A stretch of 64,000 nt of DNA from Bradyrhizobium sp. AZCC 1693 (GTDB lineage: Bacteria > Pseudomonadota > Alphaproteobacteria > Rhizobiales > Xanthobacteraceae): NCBI RefSeq assembly GCF_036924745.1, contig NZ_JAZHSD010000001.1, positions 5,394,001-5,458,000 of the forward strand, given 5' to 3'. The notes beneath the pieces are model-generated. The model was not told the origin of the DNA and did not search any database. It saw nothing but the letters and a program-made list of their open reading frames with translations. A program made the translations under genes and the position numbers. Below, piece after piece: positions 28,401 through 37,500 of this stretch (position 1 is its first letter; each line of letters starts with the position of its first letter).

Positions 28401-30915
28401 TGCCGGAGGTCTGGAAGATGGCGGGTGTTGCGCCCGGCGGCAGCCCGCCGTTGGGATGGGCATCGATATCCGGATCGACGTTGCTGACGAGGCCCTCCAG
28501 CGCCTCGTTCACGAGATCGATTACCGGGACAGGCGCAAACGTGTTCGCCGCCGTCACCTCGAGCTCGGCAAGTCTGCCACGCCTGTCGGCAATGGCATCC
28601 CCGAGCGAATTGAGGCCAACCGGGTGAGGCATCCTCAGCAGGGAACTTGCGTAGGCGGCGGGTCCGAACGGCGAGAGATGATCGGGCGGAATGCAATCGG
28701 TCAGCAGACCGTCGTGGTTGACGGGCCGGAAGACCCGCGCGGTCGCCCCGTCCTTGTCGCGATCGTCATCCAACGGTTCAGGATACTCGCGCGGAGGGGG
28801 TACTGCTACCGTCGTCAGCGCAACGGCCTCATGGTAGATGGCGTCGGCGTCGTCATAGGCTAGGGTACCGATCAGCGCCGCGCGGAATTGCGCCTGGGTC
28901 AGGCGCGCGATCGGCCATGGGTCGACGAAGCCGCGGAAATACAGCGCCTCCATTTTCGGGACGAGATTGGAAGCCCCGGACCCGACGACACGATAGAGGA
29001 AGTGCAGGATGGTCAGGTGCTGGATGACGTCGGGCGTTGTCTGTAGCTGGTTGATGTCGTGAACCGTCGTCGTCGGCTTAAACTTAAAAGGGTCTGTATC
29101 GAAGAACTGCTTCAACGCCTCGACGCCGGGTGTCGCAGCCGCAAAGCTGTGGGCGACGAACGTCGGAGCCGTTGCGGCCGCGCTCAGCGGTGTGCTGAAA
29201 TAACGCCGCGCGCTGCGGATAAGCTTCTGCCACTGTTCGCGACCGGCCTGATCGTCGACTCCGGCGCCCCAATATTGCACAAAGAAGTCGCGCCACTCTT
29301 TTTCGGTCTTCGCCTTTAGATCGTTCGTACTCATGATGGCGCCCCAGACTGGATCGGCTTCCAGATAGGCGGCGAAATCGGTCGCAGCGCCGGGCTTTGC
29401 AATGCCGGCGCACGCGGCCCGAAGCACGATGCCGAGGTGCTGAAATCTGTTCTTGTCGGCGGCAGGGCCGAGCTTTGCTAATTCCTTTCGCCAGTATTGT
29501 TCATCCGGCATGTCGGCCGAAAGCCAATCGTCAAACAGGTCCTTGCAGTCGACATAGTGGCGCTCGATAGCTTCGTTGTCGCTTCCCGGCTCGGGCTTGC
29601 CGTCGAGATCGAGCCGAGGTAGGCCATGCAGTCTGCGCGCGGCCAGGCGATGATTGAGCAGTGAGCCAGTGCTCACCGCGCGGTCCGTTATCGAGTTGTG
29701 CTCGGTGCCGATCAATTTCCTGATCTGCGCCCGTCGGAATTTTGCACGAAGGTTATCTTCAATGGCGCCTGCCGCGAGGTTATAGCGTTCCAGGGAAGGC
29801 GTGTGGGACTCCAGGTCGCGCGATACCGCATAGAAGTAGGCCGCGGGCACGGCCAGCGTCTTGTCGGGAATGGACACGACCTCGACGCGGATGACGCTGT
29901 CCGGGTCGCCTGGTTTCCAGGCCGCCGGGTCGATCGGGACCCACCAGTGAAAGCGGTCGGCCTTGGCGTCGCTGGGCCCCGTCTTCAGGTCGTCGCTCGT
30001 CCATTGCTGGCATTCCAGCCCGGTCTTGAGCGCTGCAACCAGCGCCGTCCGATCCCGCGTTCCCTGCTCGATTCCGGCCTTGCGCTGCTGGGCTTCAGCC
30101 TCCCTGGCAAGCCGCAGGCCATGCTGCTTGAGGTCATGCATGGTGTTCGAGGCGGGGTCGTAGAGTTTTTTCGCCGGAGAGTCCGGCGGCAGACCGATGG
30201 AGTCGAGTCCACCCACCGATTGCGCCGCCAGTTCTTCGACGGCCTCCTCCGAGAGACGGCTCAGCGTGGTTCCTTCGTCGGCCAGGATTGTCTCGGCTTG
30301 GCTGCGAACCCGCTCGTACTCGATTTGGCCGGCGGCACCGGCGGTGAGCGGCCGACGCTCTTGGCCTATGCTGGGGACGCTGATCCAGACCGCGCTCTCC
30401 TGTCCAGGCGGACTCAGGTCCGAAAGATCGTCCTTGCAATTTCGAAACAGTTCCGAGCGCCCGATCTCCCAGGCGACGCCTTTGATCGTTCTCCTAACGA
30501 CCAGATAAAGGTCGAAATTTCCCTGCTGGGCGGAGCGCTGCACCTCGATACGCTTGCGGTCGCGGCTATGCTGTTGCGGAAGTAGTGGTCCAGGCAGAGG
30601 TGGAATCGGTGTGTATTCGGTCCAGACCTCAGCCCACGGCTTCCATTTGGCCTCAAGAATGCCGCTGCCTCCCGCTGCCCCGGCGATGTTGGCAAGCGGG
30701 TCCTCGTTTTTGAATGACTGGGTCGCACCGGAGACCGCAAGGCTGGCCGCGTAGGCTCCGGCACCTGCGACACGCACCTGGAGTAGTTCGTCGGCACCGT
30801 CGATCTTCCGCTCGAAGAATTCGACGCTGACGGGACCCAACTGGTCCGTCGCGGTCTTGTTGGTCTGGTCTTCGAGATAAATGAAGAACTGCAGAAAGGC
30901 AGGAGGCACAGGCAT
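19444..30915 (-). CDS. Giant TcA-like toxin subunit (3823 aa)
   Basis: The Tc toxin A subunit forms the pentameric syringe that binds the host cell, inserts a channel and delivers the BC cocoon's effector. Seen here: a PA14/lectin-like beta segment around residue 2130 (W-R-G-R-L-Q-V-A-T-A-G-E-H-R-F), an ABC-toxin N-terminal-type helical domain about 2590-2700, and a long helical coiled pore-forming region about 3150-3480. The C-terminal TcB-binding domain is about 3500-3823, with D-E-R-Y-L-P-F-E-G-A-G near residue 3605. Photorhabdus TcdA1 has about 2500 residues, so this one carries ~1300 extra, mainly an unassigned N-terminal half. There is no signal peptide, as usual for Tc. It lies 140 bp downstream of the effector piece of the TcB-TcC gene. 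Confidence 0.88.
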   Translation of the reverse strand: MPVPPAFLQFFIYLEDQTNKTATDQLGPVSVEFFERKIDGADELLQVRVAGAGAYAASLAVSGATQSFKNEDPLANIAGAAGGSGILEAKWKPWAEVWTEYTPIPPLPGPLLPQQHSRDRKRIEVQRSAQQGNFDLYLVVRRTIKGVAWEIGRSELFRNCKDDLSDLSPPGQESAVWISVPSIGQERRPLTAGAAGQIEYERVRSQAETILADEGTTLSRLSEEAVEELAAQSVGGLDSIGLPPDSPAKKLYDPASNTMHDLKQHGLRLAREAEAQQRKAGIEQGTRDRTALVAALKTGLECQQWTSDDLKTGPSDAKADRFHWWVPIDPAAWKPGDPDSVIRVEVVSIPDKTLAVPAAYFYAVSRDLESHTPSLERYNLAAGAIEDNLRAKFRRAQIRKLIGTEHNSITDRAVSTGSLLNHRLAARRLHGLPRLDLDGKPEPGSDNEAIERHYVDCKDLFDDWLSADMPDEQYWRKELAKLGPAADKNRFQHLGIVLRAACAGIAKPGAATDFAAYLEADPVWGAIMSTNDLKAKTEKEWRDFFVQYWGAGVDDQAGREQWQKLIRSARRYFSTPLSAAATAPTFVAHSFAAATPGVEALKQFFDTDPFKFKPTTTVHDINQLQTTPDVIQHLTILHFLYRVVGSGASNLVPKMEALYFRGFVDPWPIARLTQAQFRAALIGTLAYDDADAIYHEAVALTTVAVPPPREYPEPLDDDRDKDGATARVFRPVNHDGLLTDCIPPDHLSPFGPAAYASSLLRMPHPVGLNSLGDAIADRRGRLAELEVTAANTFAPVPVIDLVNEALEGLVSNVDPDIDAHPNGGLPPGATPAIFQTSGNLSAKQLAAVPEHSTPSSPDEAAALARQKAAYDRLREDFSSFERPYHQPLDVTRSYLEHMGTKRYETMRTFRRDIHEFVKQPQDMANPKAFTPFLPPEFDSQTHLRRYPVRIDTAREYLKISEEEHREVFTEALGKSRQKLWQFWGYPSKNSTGHNDTPELADWLDALPEVFQEATRLPKPRPAGVRRLAAFLKRSGLSYAEFRDLVACNFVPIAVQPGLPEEEPCDIGAYTIDFAPLDTGIALERLAVFLRLRRLLRKLPHTGYSFESITNRLSRARQQMLGWGATRASVTTVENAVEGFIAVFEAAGTKPIAPEKRAADHDAVVASFRDLPAAYAKFDPAGTSLNDLQTRLDRLVVSSNALVTDEIRDLARRILASLAAGQAARSGFHNITNQTKWLADGITDGTTRQALMQLVRELRVSIADFSDNLDFLPHLADSIVKLHDLLPVTGTTVIKNAKAQAADVLPYLHAAPDLKAATTTASQRLEAAIVSWAPTAGTPDDHIKEKLKTLTDALQNELGRLRLFPAASKLMRAFRHDLCEPRQADFNPAIVAASEKFLTEFNAEKLQDEICDTLAPIRTKIDSLPAAFIGAATARTALETLVDLIDAEPQDGAFAGPLAQAGSSMAWWARQAARDYSFLSLKQVCDVLGLYRDQPAPAPPGTINSDFIRQLAAMQMLRDDYALCLIDVLPLWLLAPGGADDPLTTQAKKDLAAVIQERANCLRRAPKSRPLLADHFSEIADLTSLRTDAGNDNYPAFLQPTHTLRFVEACFKVAHSEFSVAELAFLYLNRHHVAFEDDPFHVEDDQDALDRQPFADKFSACTDASMLRLQGLLRGASYGSILPARPDGMASDGKPSWDKAGGERKTLESTFKFAEADLKRLDRAFTAARQPDGLWPVPNGDHGLDQIWTKLAGYLTKLGYTGPRALADLDALKNLLTADNPKFTSYLPEPKVTRFLKPPTVPKKYDFKLPFTYDPAGNKLGIEGLLTPEQILAEVTRFKTSDGKDLDACSDEEVAAIRDLYEQPRRTLARFALILPDQREAARRLLTPTKAAERMKVFVRYYFIFLRQYFVTTDHLAAHVLQREPDKGADVELDDLSATARYLLLHHIEADENWKDNTGANYYETNPNAKAIAGILGLRGTGIWSEFSSLKPPGKYTDAYDQRFDKYVATKDYRKLPQPPPGGNFPVFPNIDALSPTYPLVREISGSLNYLDHPNDEFGDPVGQNTNDWLYNAPKPLRVPEPIDHIFGLPNPLPNGEKSVELRRGYQIRIADPEIKSRSYGGAVPYLVHWRGRLQVATAGEHRFVVCFKLPSEGEKGPLGATSITNLTDNAMRIEIKKGATIVLTREVIPEHGSTTVSDVLKKFGGDKDGTFHTGPVTAPLEPGHYDIELKFVDYSVDPSVFEVSKGPGESKDRHVAWIGVFVESPEVSPLVSPQSSKIASSRKLPKNPPQGESGSTTFVEQLAQSLFIPFKEPHDFDKNHEPFFYPEPYYFSSIRDIRRSYQRAFKALLFCHRFHLSRDEVAFLLSRGIDFRGIAFTRESGAWDSRKLNFDFNQWSVGDAFHPRAEGEDVRQYPETHLAARVWPLFDQWERFHDYVQIRAEVAGAEAPLWNLFRDATDPAVPPTAEELVRLRLGLTRDVSADTLLYTTDTNPDFPVTDKVALKTEEWPIRIWQSAQWQNAKLRRFAAAPDVPPVGYRDWARFAPDVASLRDYINAAYLENGAVHRYANLEQLNAPLRESGRAALVGYLTSLDRCSFPQAAGAAPFARSARDLAERLLIDIEAGTCAATPRIEEACAALRAFVQRLRLGLEAVAPDDIGRDFLEAWDLRLAEYRRWEAWQYQAAYPENYRETYLIGQAAATETFQFLERQLPELSVTADENWADPAPPLLPAIPGLIRWGDRLPSMVQALPAQPQGYRKLGTRERTASRTAVSIDPAKNSTTIRETNSMRLLTQTPLEMDGRFIRLQCSTSIWQDDFYFWLVDGAAYDQTSQDAAWDWERPRQPAEYYDYLAGIPSNLLAWGKKKTARLAWCRVRDGVEEDVRISDYGMPLDQGGELKFEKRESDLLVFEVVGAANSSQRFVYDPADNFVHILTAWTVTAAPNAGGLSSFPHFIATAPGAPAGPATFHAPILLVQKHLRLQDRGDAAREWLEFLHKPLARSNGWLDPEGVALRPNARILLLNWLENVLDIGESQLAGQSLATTELSRETLALARKVLGERPRRIKHAELTDPVPLAGFLPEAPALNRRLVLLWDRADRLATEIQRCENSRQIRDARTQSSLVRSPGTPPAYGYGRLGDGWRWRAAYDEPQLDHDEWLIPPPHYRFNFLLQKALELCAEARGFGGLLMSAFEKGDAEELALLRSKHEVQINRLLLDVRRSQWREADWQLQALQKAREILELKKQHLEHLIRVGYNSDERSYFANMQQAEFLTLGTELFEAMAQILLLVPEVYVGVCSMVKVVSGQKLAAGAKIGASLLHMFATASSMEASMDSTRGSFARREEEWRHQVEVLKIELEQVRRQILAADRRQDIALRELNIHQDNVQNSEELQRFQRGKFTNAEHHVWVQNRLAGLYRGMFEVAVAAAQDAESAFRYERHYASSNFLADVAWSNYREGMMSGEQMLMALRRMEQAYLQQNVREHELSKSISLRLCAPEALVSLRLTGSCEVDLPEWMFDLELPGHYRRRIKNVAMSVLCATGPYQTVNSKLTLLSDAVRLSPHVHPEYPEQVALAGDPRFIRRYAAHQSIVTTSAQNDTGLFETNLRDERYLPFEGAGMISRWRIEIDPAANQFDPDSLTDVVLHFRYTAVDGGSELRDHAQAAARRNLPTAGNPATRYLDVRHDFPAQWINLHEDDTDKISVQIVRDMFPWSRNSENLVVDGLEIFLKPVAERTLPPILQVRANGQLSEIMLIDHAYGPVYHGKLSLSSPLVQNGAESSFVELQISAPGDGAVPRPDVLLVPLKYFFARPEREITPCDRFASLGLS

Positions 30916-31055
30916 GAGACAGCCCCATTAAACGCCGGGGGCTAAAATGCGACCGAGCCCCCACTCGGTTGAGATTTCCGCGCAATGCGGCCTAAAGTCG
31001 AATTAGGCCCGAGACGCGAGCGTCCCGTCAAGCCTGAATTACAAGAGCCGCCTAC

Positions 31056-31571
31056 CTAATCTTTAGGATTCCAGAGACGCTCCGTTAGTGCTTTGGCGCC
31101 GTAGATCTCTCCGTGAATCAGCGATTTCACAAACGGATCCCACGCAGGGTCGAATATCATCCCGCCTGCTCCTATGTTTCGGAGTCTAAGATCATTCAGC
31201 AAAGTACCCATGCGCCACGAACCCTGCGCGTATCGTTGCCAGAATAAACCATTCGCCTTGCTCATCGTCTCCCCGGCGCTTCGAGTCCACAACGCTCCTT
31301 CACGCATGGTGAAGTCAACTCCGATGTCGCCGAGTTTTGAGAGTCCTTGGGCTTGGCTCTCTATTGAAAGACGGCCCCACTGTCTTCGAAAGAATCCTGC
31401 CGCTGGATCTACTGTCTTGACGTACCAGTCGCCCTCTCGAAAAACATTCACGCCGGGAGTGAACCATCGGGATTCTGTAATTGCGGCACTACCTTCGGCC
31501 AGTTTGGGAACAACCGTCTTCGCAAGCTCAGGTGAGCTGTGCAACGAGAGTTGCGCCGCCTCGCGGCCCAA
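31056..31571 (-). CDS. Probable Tc effector (hypervariable C-terminal) domain in a shifted frame
   Basis: 171 aa from a TTG at 31571, but the frame is open back to about 31621. That extension reads G-A-G-K-I-L-L-R-G-G-A-K-L-L-G-R-E-A, typical linker sequence between an RHS core and its C-terminal effector. It overlaps the end of the TcB-TcC gene in another frame, and one extra base in the GG pair near 31616 would fuse them. The domain (many W and F, W-Y-V-K-T-V-D-P and G-V-D-F-T-M-R-E-G) matches no toxin I know. It may be a natural effector cut off by a recent frameshift, or a sequencing error may separate it. Confidence 0.6.
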   Translation of the reverse strand: MGREAAQLSLHSSPELAKTVVPKLAEGSAAITESRWFTPGVNVFREGDWYVKTVDPAAGFFRRQWGRLSIESQAQGLSKLGDIGVDFTMREGALWTRSAGETMSKANGLFWQRYAQGSWRMGTLLNDLRLRNIGAGGMIFDPAWDPFVKSLIHGEIYGAKALTERLWNPKD

Positions 31572-34500
31572 TAACTTGGCACCGCCACGCAGCAGTATTT
31601 TTCCTGCTCCGCGTGACTAAGGACTTAACTAGAAATACGTCGGTGATGGCTAACACGCCCCAAAACGCACTTTTTGCATAATGGCCCTCTTGAAGGTGAT
31701 TGATTGATTCGCGTCCTGATCCCCACACTGGAATCAAGGATTCCTTGAAGCCTGGCGCCCCCACGGATCCTTTGGTGGTGGAGCCTTCCGCTTGAGCCAG
31801 CGCACGACGTGCGTCGGGCTTGGACTCATATGAATCGGGCTTACTCTCGAATTGGCCTGTGGGATCAACGTTGCAAGTGGGATTATTGCCGACGTAAGAG
31901 TACTGGTTGGGGCCATCGTTTGTGGCGATCGGATCCGTCGATATCCATCTCCCCAGCCACGGCGCATAATACCTCGCGCCGTGATAATTCAGTCCCGTCG
32001 ATTCATCGCGCTCCTTGGCTGTGAAGCGATAGCGCCGGGCGGCAGCGCCGGAAGTCGGCGCTTGGAAACTCGTCCCGCCATAGGGATAAAACTCCTCGCG
32101 CGCGATCAGGTCGCCCGAGGCGCGGTCGATCTCGACGCCGCATGAACCAAGGTGATTGGGAAGCTGCAGCCGCACCTGCGCGTTGCCGCCGCCGGCATGG
32201 TCGACGATCGCAAGGATACCGGCGCCGTCGCGGATCACCGAGGAGTGCGTCGCCAAACCAGTCGAGAAGAATTCGAACTCGCCGAAATAGCAGCGCGTCC
32301 CGCGCGGCTCCGACTTCGCCGCGCGCTGGCCCGCCGCGTCATAGGCAAAGCGGCTGCGGTCGCCGCCGCGCACGGCTGAAACCAGGCGGTCGCGGCAATC
32401 CCACGCCAGGCTGGAGAGATGGGCCATGCGAACGACATTGCCGTGGTCGTCATACTGAAGGGTTTCGACGTTGAGGGCGCCGACGCTGACGTTGCGCAGC
32501 CGGTTGTTCAGGATTTCGACGTCGAAGCTGCGGGTCCAGCTGCCCGAGCCCGCGACATGGCGCTGACGCAGCAGATTGCCGACGGAGTCATAGTGATAGG
32601 TCTCCGAATAATTGCGGAAAGCGTGCTGGTCGTTCGGATGGGCGCCGAGGTCGAACGGCGAGCCGTCGGCGAACCGCTCATTCCAGGTGCCCGAGGTGCG
32701 GCTGCAATGCTCCCGGCCGCTGGCGGTGGCGAGTCGATAAAGCGAGTCATAGGTGAATTGCTGAAGCGGCTCGATGCGCTGGCCCGCGTAAAACTCCACA
32801 TCGAGGCTGTCATCCGCAATATGCGTGATGCTGCCGACGGGATCGAAGACATGATGGAGGTACTGAAACTCCCTGGCCTGCTGGAAATGCAGCCGCCCGG
32901 TCAGGGAATCGAACACGTAGCGGATGCCGGGGCCTTCGCCGCTGTGCCGGAGCAGGGCGCGCTGGCCGGAGGGGCGATATTCGATGCCGGCCACCACCGT
33001 GCCGCCGGGCGATGACGCCACCTCAATCAGCTGTCCCGACGTCGAATATTTGCGCGATACCGTGGCAGAATCGCAAGCCGATCGGACCAGGCGCGACTGG
33101 GCATCGAAACTGTCTTCTCGCGAGCGGACGGTATTGCCGTCCAATGCGAACGCGCGCGCGGTGCTGACCGGCTGACCATGCCAGTCGTAACGGGAGATCG
33201 TCAACGTTCCGGCGTCGTCTTGTTGCTGGTGCAGCCGGCCTCTCAGATAGCGGGCGGCCCCATCTCCGAGGCTTTCGCCGTAAGCATAGGACTCGCGGAT
33301 GTGTTCGCTGCCGGCTTCTCGAACCCGCACCTTGATCGGGCGGCGCAGGCTGTCGAATTCGTGGACGATGCGACGATTCATCGCGTCCCATTCGAGAACC
33401 GGCTTGCCGTCGACCGCGGCGAGCATCAGCCGTTTTCCGCCGTCCATGCTGTGCGAGCGCCAGGGTAGGCCGACCATAAAGTAATCCCAGCGCATTACCG
33501 GCCGCTGCATGGCGTCGACGACGGCGCGCTGGTTGCCCTCGATATCGTAATCGGTGCGGGTGTGCATGAACTCGTCGGGGCCTTCGAGTTCGCGGCGATG
33601 GTGCACCACGGACAGGAAGACACGGCCGCGGGGATCGAGGAAGTTACGCGCGGGTGTCGCCGCATGCGCAGCAGTGCATAGCGCGGCCTCGCGTTCCCAG
33701 CGCTGCCGTCGCTCGTCCGCCGGCCAAGAAGCGCGATTCAGCGCGGGGTCTATCCGCTGCTGGTGCCAGCTCGGCTGGAAGTCCGACGGCGGCAGTTTGC
33801 GAAAGAAGGCGCGGACGTCCGGATCGGCAAGCGGATCCAGCAAAACGGTGTCGTTTCCGTCCCATGTCGTATCCCCCCAGGCGCGGTGAATGTGCTTCTC
33901 GTAACTGTGGCCAACCGGCGCGGTCTGTGCCACCGCTCCGGAGGGCAGTAATACCCGATGCGGGACCAGCGTGGCCCTGACCCGCTGCAGCGGATCGTAA
34001 AGGGTCGTGACGGTCGCGCCTTCGATCCGGCCGCGTTCAAAATCGTGCGTGGCGGTGAAGAAGGGTTCGTATTGCCGCACCACCGAATTCTTGTTGTCGT
34101 GAATTTGCCAGCCGGAGCCGATCCAGCGCGTGCCAGCCGGACCCGCCGGATCGAGCGGGCCGGGAGCGGTCAGTTGCTTGGTTTGTGCGACTTCGCCGAA
34201 TCCGTTTGAATAGGCGAACGCGATCTCGATCGGCGCGTCCGCATCCTGCACGACGTGAAACTGGCGCGCCAGGGTCGCGGCCCAGACCGGCCGGATTTTT
34301 CGCCCGGCCGGGGCCGGATCCAGCGCGAATACCCCGACCGGCTGCTCCACATTGCAGGCGGCGAACACGTCGTAGACGAATCGCGAGGTGGCATTGCGGA
34401 TCGAGACGATCGATCCGGAGCCGGGCTGAGCCAGCAGCGTCGGGTTCTCAAAGAATTTCTCGACGTCCGCAGCAGCCAGATTGGCGCTGATGCCGGCAAG

Positions 34501-37500
34501 ACTGTCTTTGGTCGGACGGGGTTCATTGCCGCGTAAGGCCATTGCCGCCACCATCCCGCGCAAGTCAAACCGCAGCTCGGTGACTGAGCCGTTGGCATCC
34601 GTGATCTGCTGCGGTTGCAGTAAACGATAGTCGTTCTTGATCCGGGTTTCGTTTTCTAAGGGATCGACGACCCGCTCCGGCATCAGCGCGCCGACGCCGA
34701 AGCGTTGCGTGGTCGTGGCATAGAATGAATCGAAATGCCGGATCGGCACGAAAAATGCCGCGGCGTCGTGCTGCTGAAACGGCGAAGGCGCCCACCAGCT
34801 CTCGGCATCGGCATCGTCCGGCCATGTACTTGTCGCCGCGAATTGGGAGAAAGGTAGATCCCGCCGCCGCCGGTAACCGGCCAGGATCAGCTGATCGGGA
34901 TCGATCGGCTCGCCGGCTTCCGCAACCAATCCGCTCAGCATGTCCGGCGTCAGCGCCAGCTTGAAGGTCTGGTGCGGCAGCGCCGGAATCGCGATGCGGC
35001 CGAGTGGCAAGGCCTTGGCTTGCGTCGTGTCCCAATAGTGCAGGCGGTTGTGCTCGATCCGGCGGCGCGCCGCCGGGGCACTTGCGGCGGCCTGATACGG
35101 CAGTTCGGCTAGGCCCGTGGCGCTGTGCAGCGCCCGCAGGTCGGATGGTTGATAGAAGCCTTTCGGACCGGTGGGAGGGACGCCGGTTATTTCGCAGTCG
35201 ATGGCTTCGCAGAGAAGGGCCGCCTGATGATCGAGTGGATCAGAAATCGGGTCGGCGATCGCTTCCGTGTAACGCTTGAGCGAATAATCGAGCGAGGTGG
35301 CGCCTTGTATTTCCCGTTCCTGTTCGCTCAGGAAGGCGATATCGCGCATCAGGCCGGCAGCGCGCCGCCCGTACGCCGCATGGGCGGACTGCAGCACATT
35401 GCCCCACTGATCGACCTCCAGAGTGAATTGGTGCTCGATGCGGGGATCGTCCGGCTGCTGCTCGTAATGATAATCGATCTGTTGCGCCGGATGTACCTGA
35501 AACACCGCATGCCGGTTGGCTCCTGTCGCTTGCAGGCGGCGAACGACGTAGTTTCGTTCCGACACGGTATAAGGCCATGCTCCGGGCAAGACCGACCCGT
35601 CGTCCTCGCCGGAGTAAACCTCCTGCCGCAGCATCGAGCCTTTGAGGGCACGAACGGCTTCGCGGGTCTCGGCCTCGCGGAGCTCGGGCAGCGCGGTGTC
35701 GGGAAGCAGCGCGGCGTCGGCGTCGGTGCAAAAATACTCGGACGCCAGCCGTCGGCTGAGGGTCTCGCCCTTCAGCACCGCGCCGGTGTGAAACCAGGTG
35801 CGGACGACAGCCGGGGGAAGGTGAAATTTGGCGTCCGCGTTCGCTGCCGCTGAAGCAAAGGCTGCGGTTCCGCTCCCGGAAAAATCTTCGTATCGCACCG
35901 AATCTTGTTGCTCGACAAAGGCGAAACCGCAAAATTCGCGCTCCTGGCCGTCATAATGACCGTGCCGGTAGCGGTAGCTGTTGCTCAGGATTTTGCCGGT
36001 GACGAGGTCCCGGTATTCCACACGTTCTATGACCTGCACCGGGAAACCGAGCTTGGTGACCCAGGGCTGGCCATTGTCTCGGTCCTGCACGCAGAATTGT
36101 GCCGAGGTCGTGTAGTGGAAGAAGGTTTCGCCACCGAGATTGTTGGTGTGGCGGACCAGCAGATGCGGCTTTTGCGCGCGGCTTGTGTCGGGCGGGACGC
36201 GCGGATCCGCCGATTGCGCGCCGACCAGATGCAGATATTGAATCGAAACCGAGGGGTCTGGCGTGGCCGGCGCGAAGACGAGGCAGGATGTGCCGTTCGC
36301 CAGCAGGTCTACGACCGACACCGCGCCGGGATCGTCGACGGGCGGAAATGGAATCGTAACCGGGCGGCTGAAGCCGTTACCCGATTGGTTGCGCCAGCAG
36401 CGCAGCCCGTTCGCACCGAGGTAAGCCAGGTCGGTCGAGCCGGTGCCGTCGATATCGAGCAGTCGAATGCGGCTTGCGCTGAACAATTCGGACCGGTCGA
36501 ACGCGACCTGCTCGCCGGTGTCGGTACCATCCTCCTCATGCAGGGTGAGGGCGGTCCGCGGACCGAACCGCCCGCGGCCGAGATTGGGCCAGTAGCAGAC
36601 CTCGCCGTTACGGATGCGGACCAGATCGGTGAGGCCGTCTCCGGAAACGTCGGCAAGATAGACCGTATTGTTGCGGTCTGCGAACAACAGACGCGGCCCG
36701 TTTTTTTCTTCGCTCGCCCAGGTCAGACGCTCCGGCGCGGCAAAGCCAGCCTCTCCGAGTGAGCGCTGCCAGAAATAAGCGCCCTGTTCGGACCACACGA
36801 GGTCGGAAAGCCCGTCCCCATCGAGATCGAAGAAACGCACGTTTGGATCGTCGGGATTGAGTGCCGGGCTGCTGGTGAAGGGGATGAAACGGTCCCAGGT
36901 GTAGTCGCTCGCACGTTCGCGAAAGCCGGTGCTTGGCCGGCCGAACTCGACGAGGTCGAGCAGGCCGTTGCCGTTGAGGTCAAGCAGCGTGACCGCGGGC
37001 GTCGTGGCGTTCGCTCCCGCTACGCCGGCGAGCGCGGGCTGGTAGTCCACCGGCTGGGGTGCGGTAAAGCGGCCCCCGCCGCTGTTGCGCGCGAATAGCC
37101 ACGCGCCGCCCGAGGACTGGAACAGGGCACCGGGCGCGCCTTCGGCGTCGAGGTCGATGAAGGCGTAGCGTGGCCGGTCGAGCGTGGCGCGCAATGTCGG
37201 CAGCGCGTCGGGTGCCAGGCGTTCAACGCGCGCCTTGGCGAGGTCTGGCACCTCCGCGTAGCAAAGCTGCAGCGGGGGAAAAGCTTTTCCGGCAGGGCCG
37301 TCCCACGCCACCTGGGTGATGGCGATCAGCTTCGAGAGATATGGATTCTCGTCATAAGTGAGCTCCAGTGAGCGGCAGAGTCCGTCGTAACCGCCGGGAA
37401 TGCGATGGTACGAAAGAATGCGGCGGCAGAGCCTGCGGGTGCGGATCGCAAAACCGCTTCGGTAGGAAGCAAAACTGTCCGGCCGGACCGGGCCTTCCGA

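Noticed and set aside
30938..30965. GGGGCT…AGCCCC hairpin before the TcA start
   Set aside because: Short stem, 12-nt loop and no T-run; not enough for a terminator or riboswitch call.
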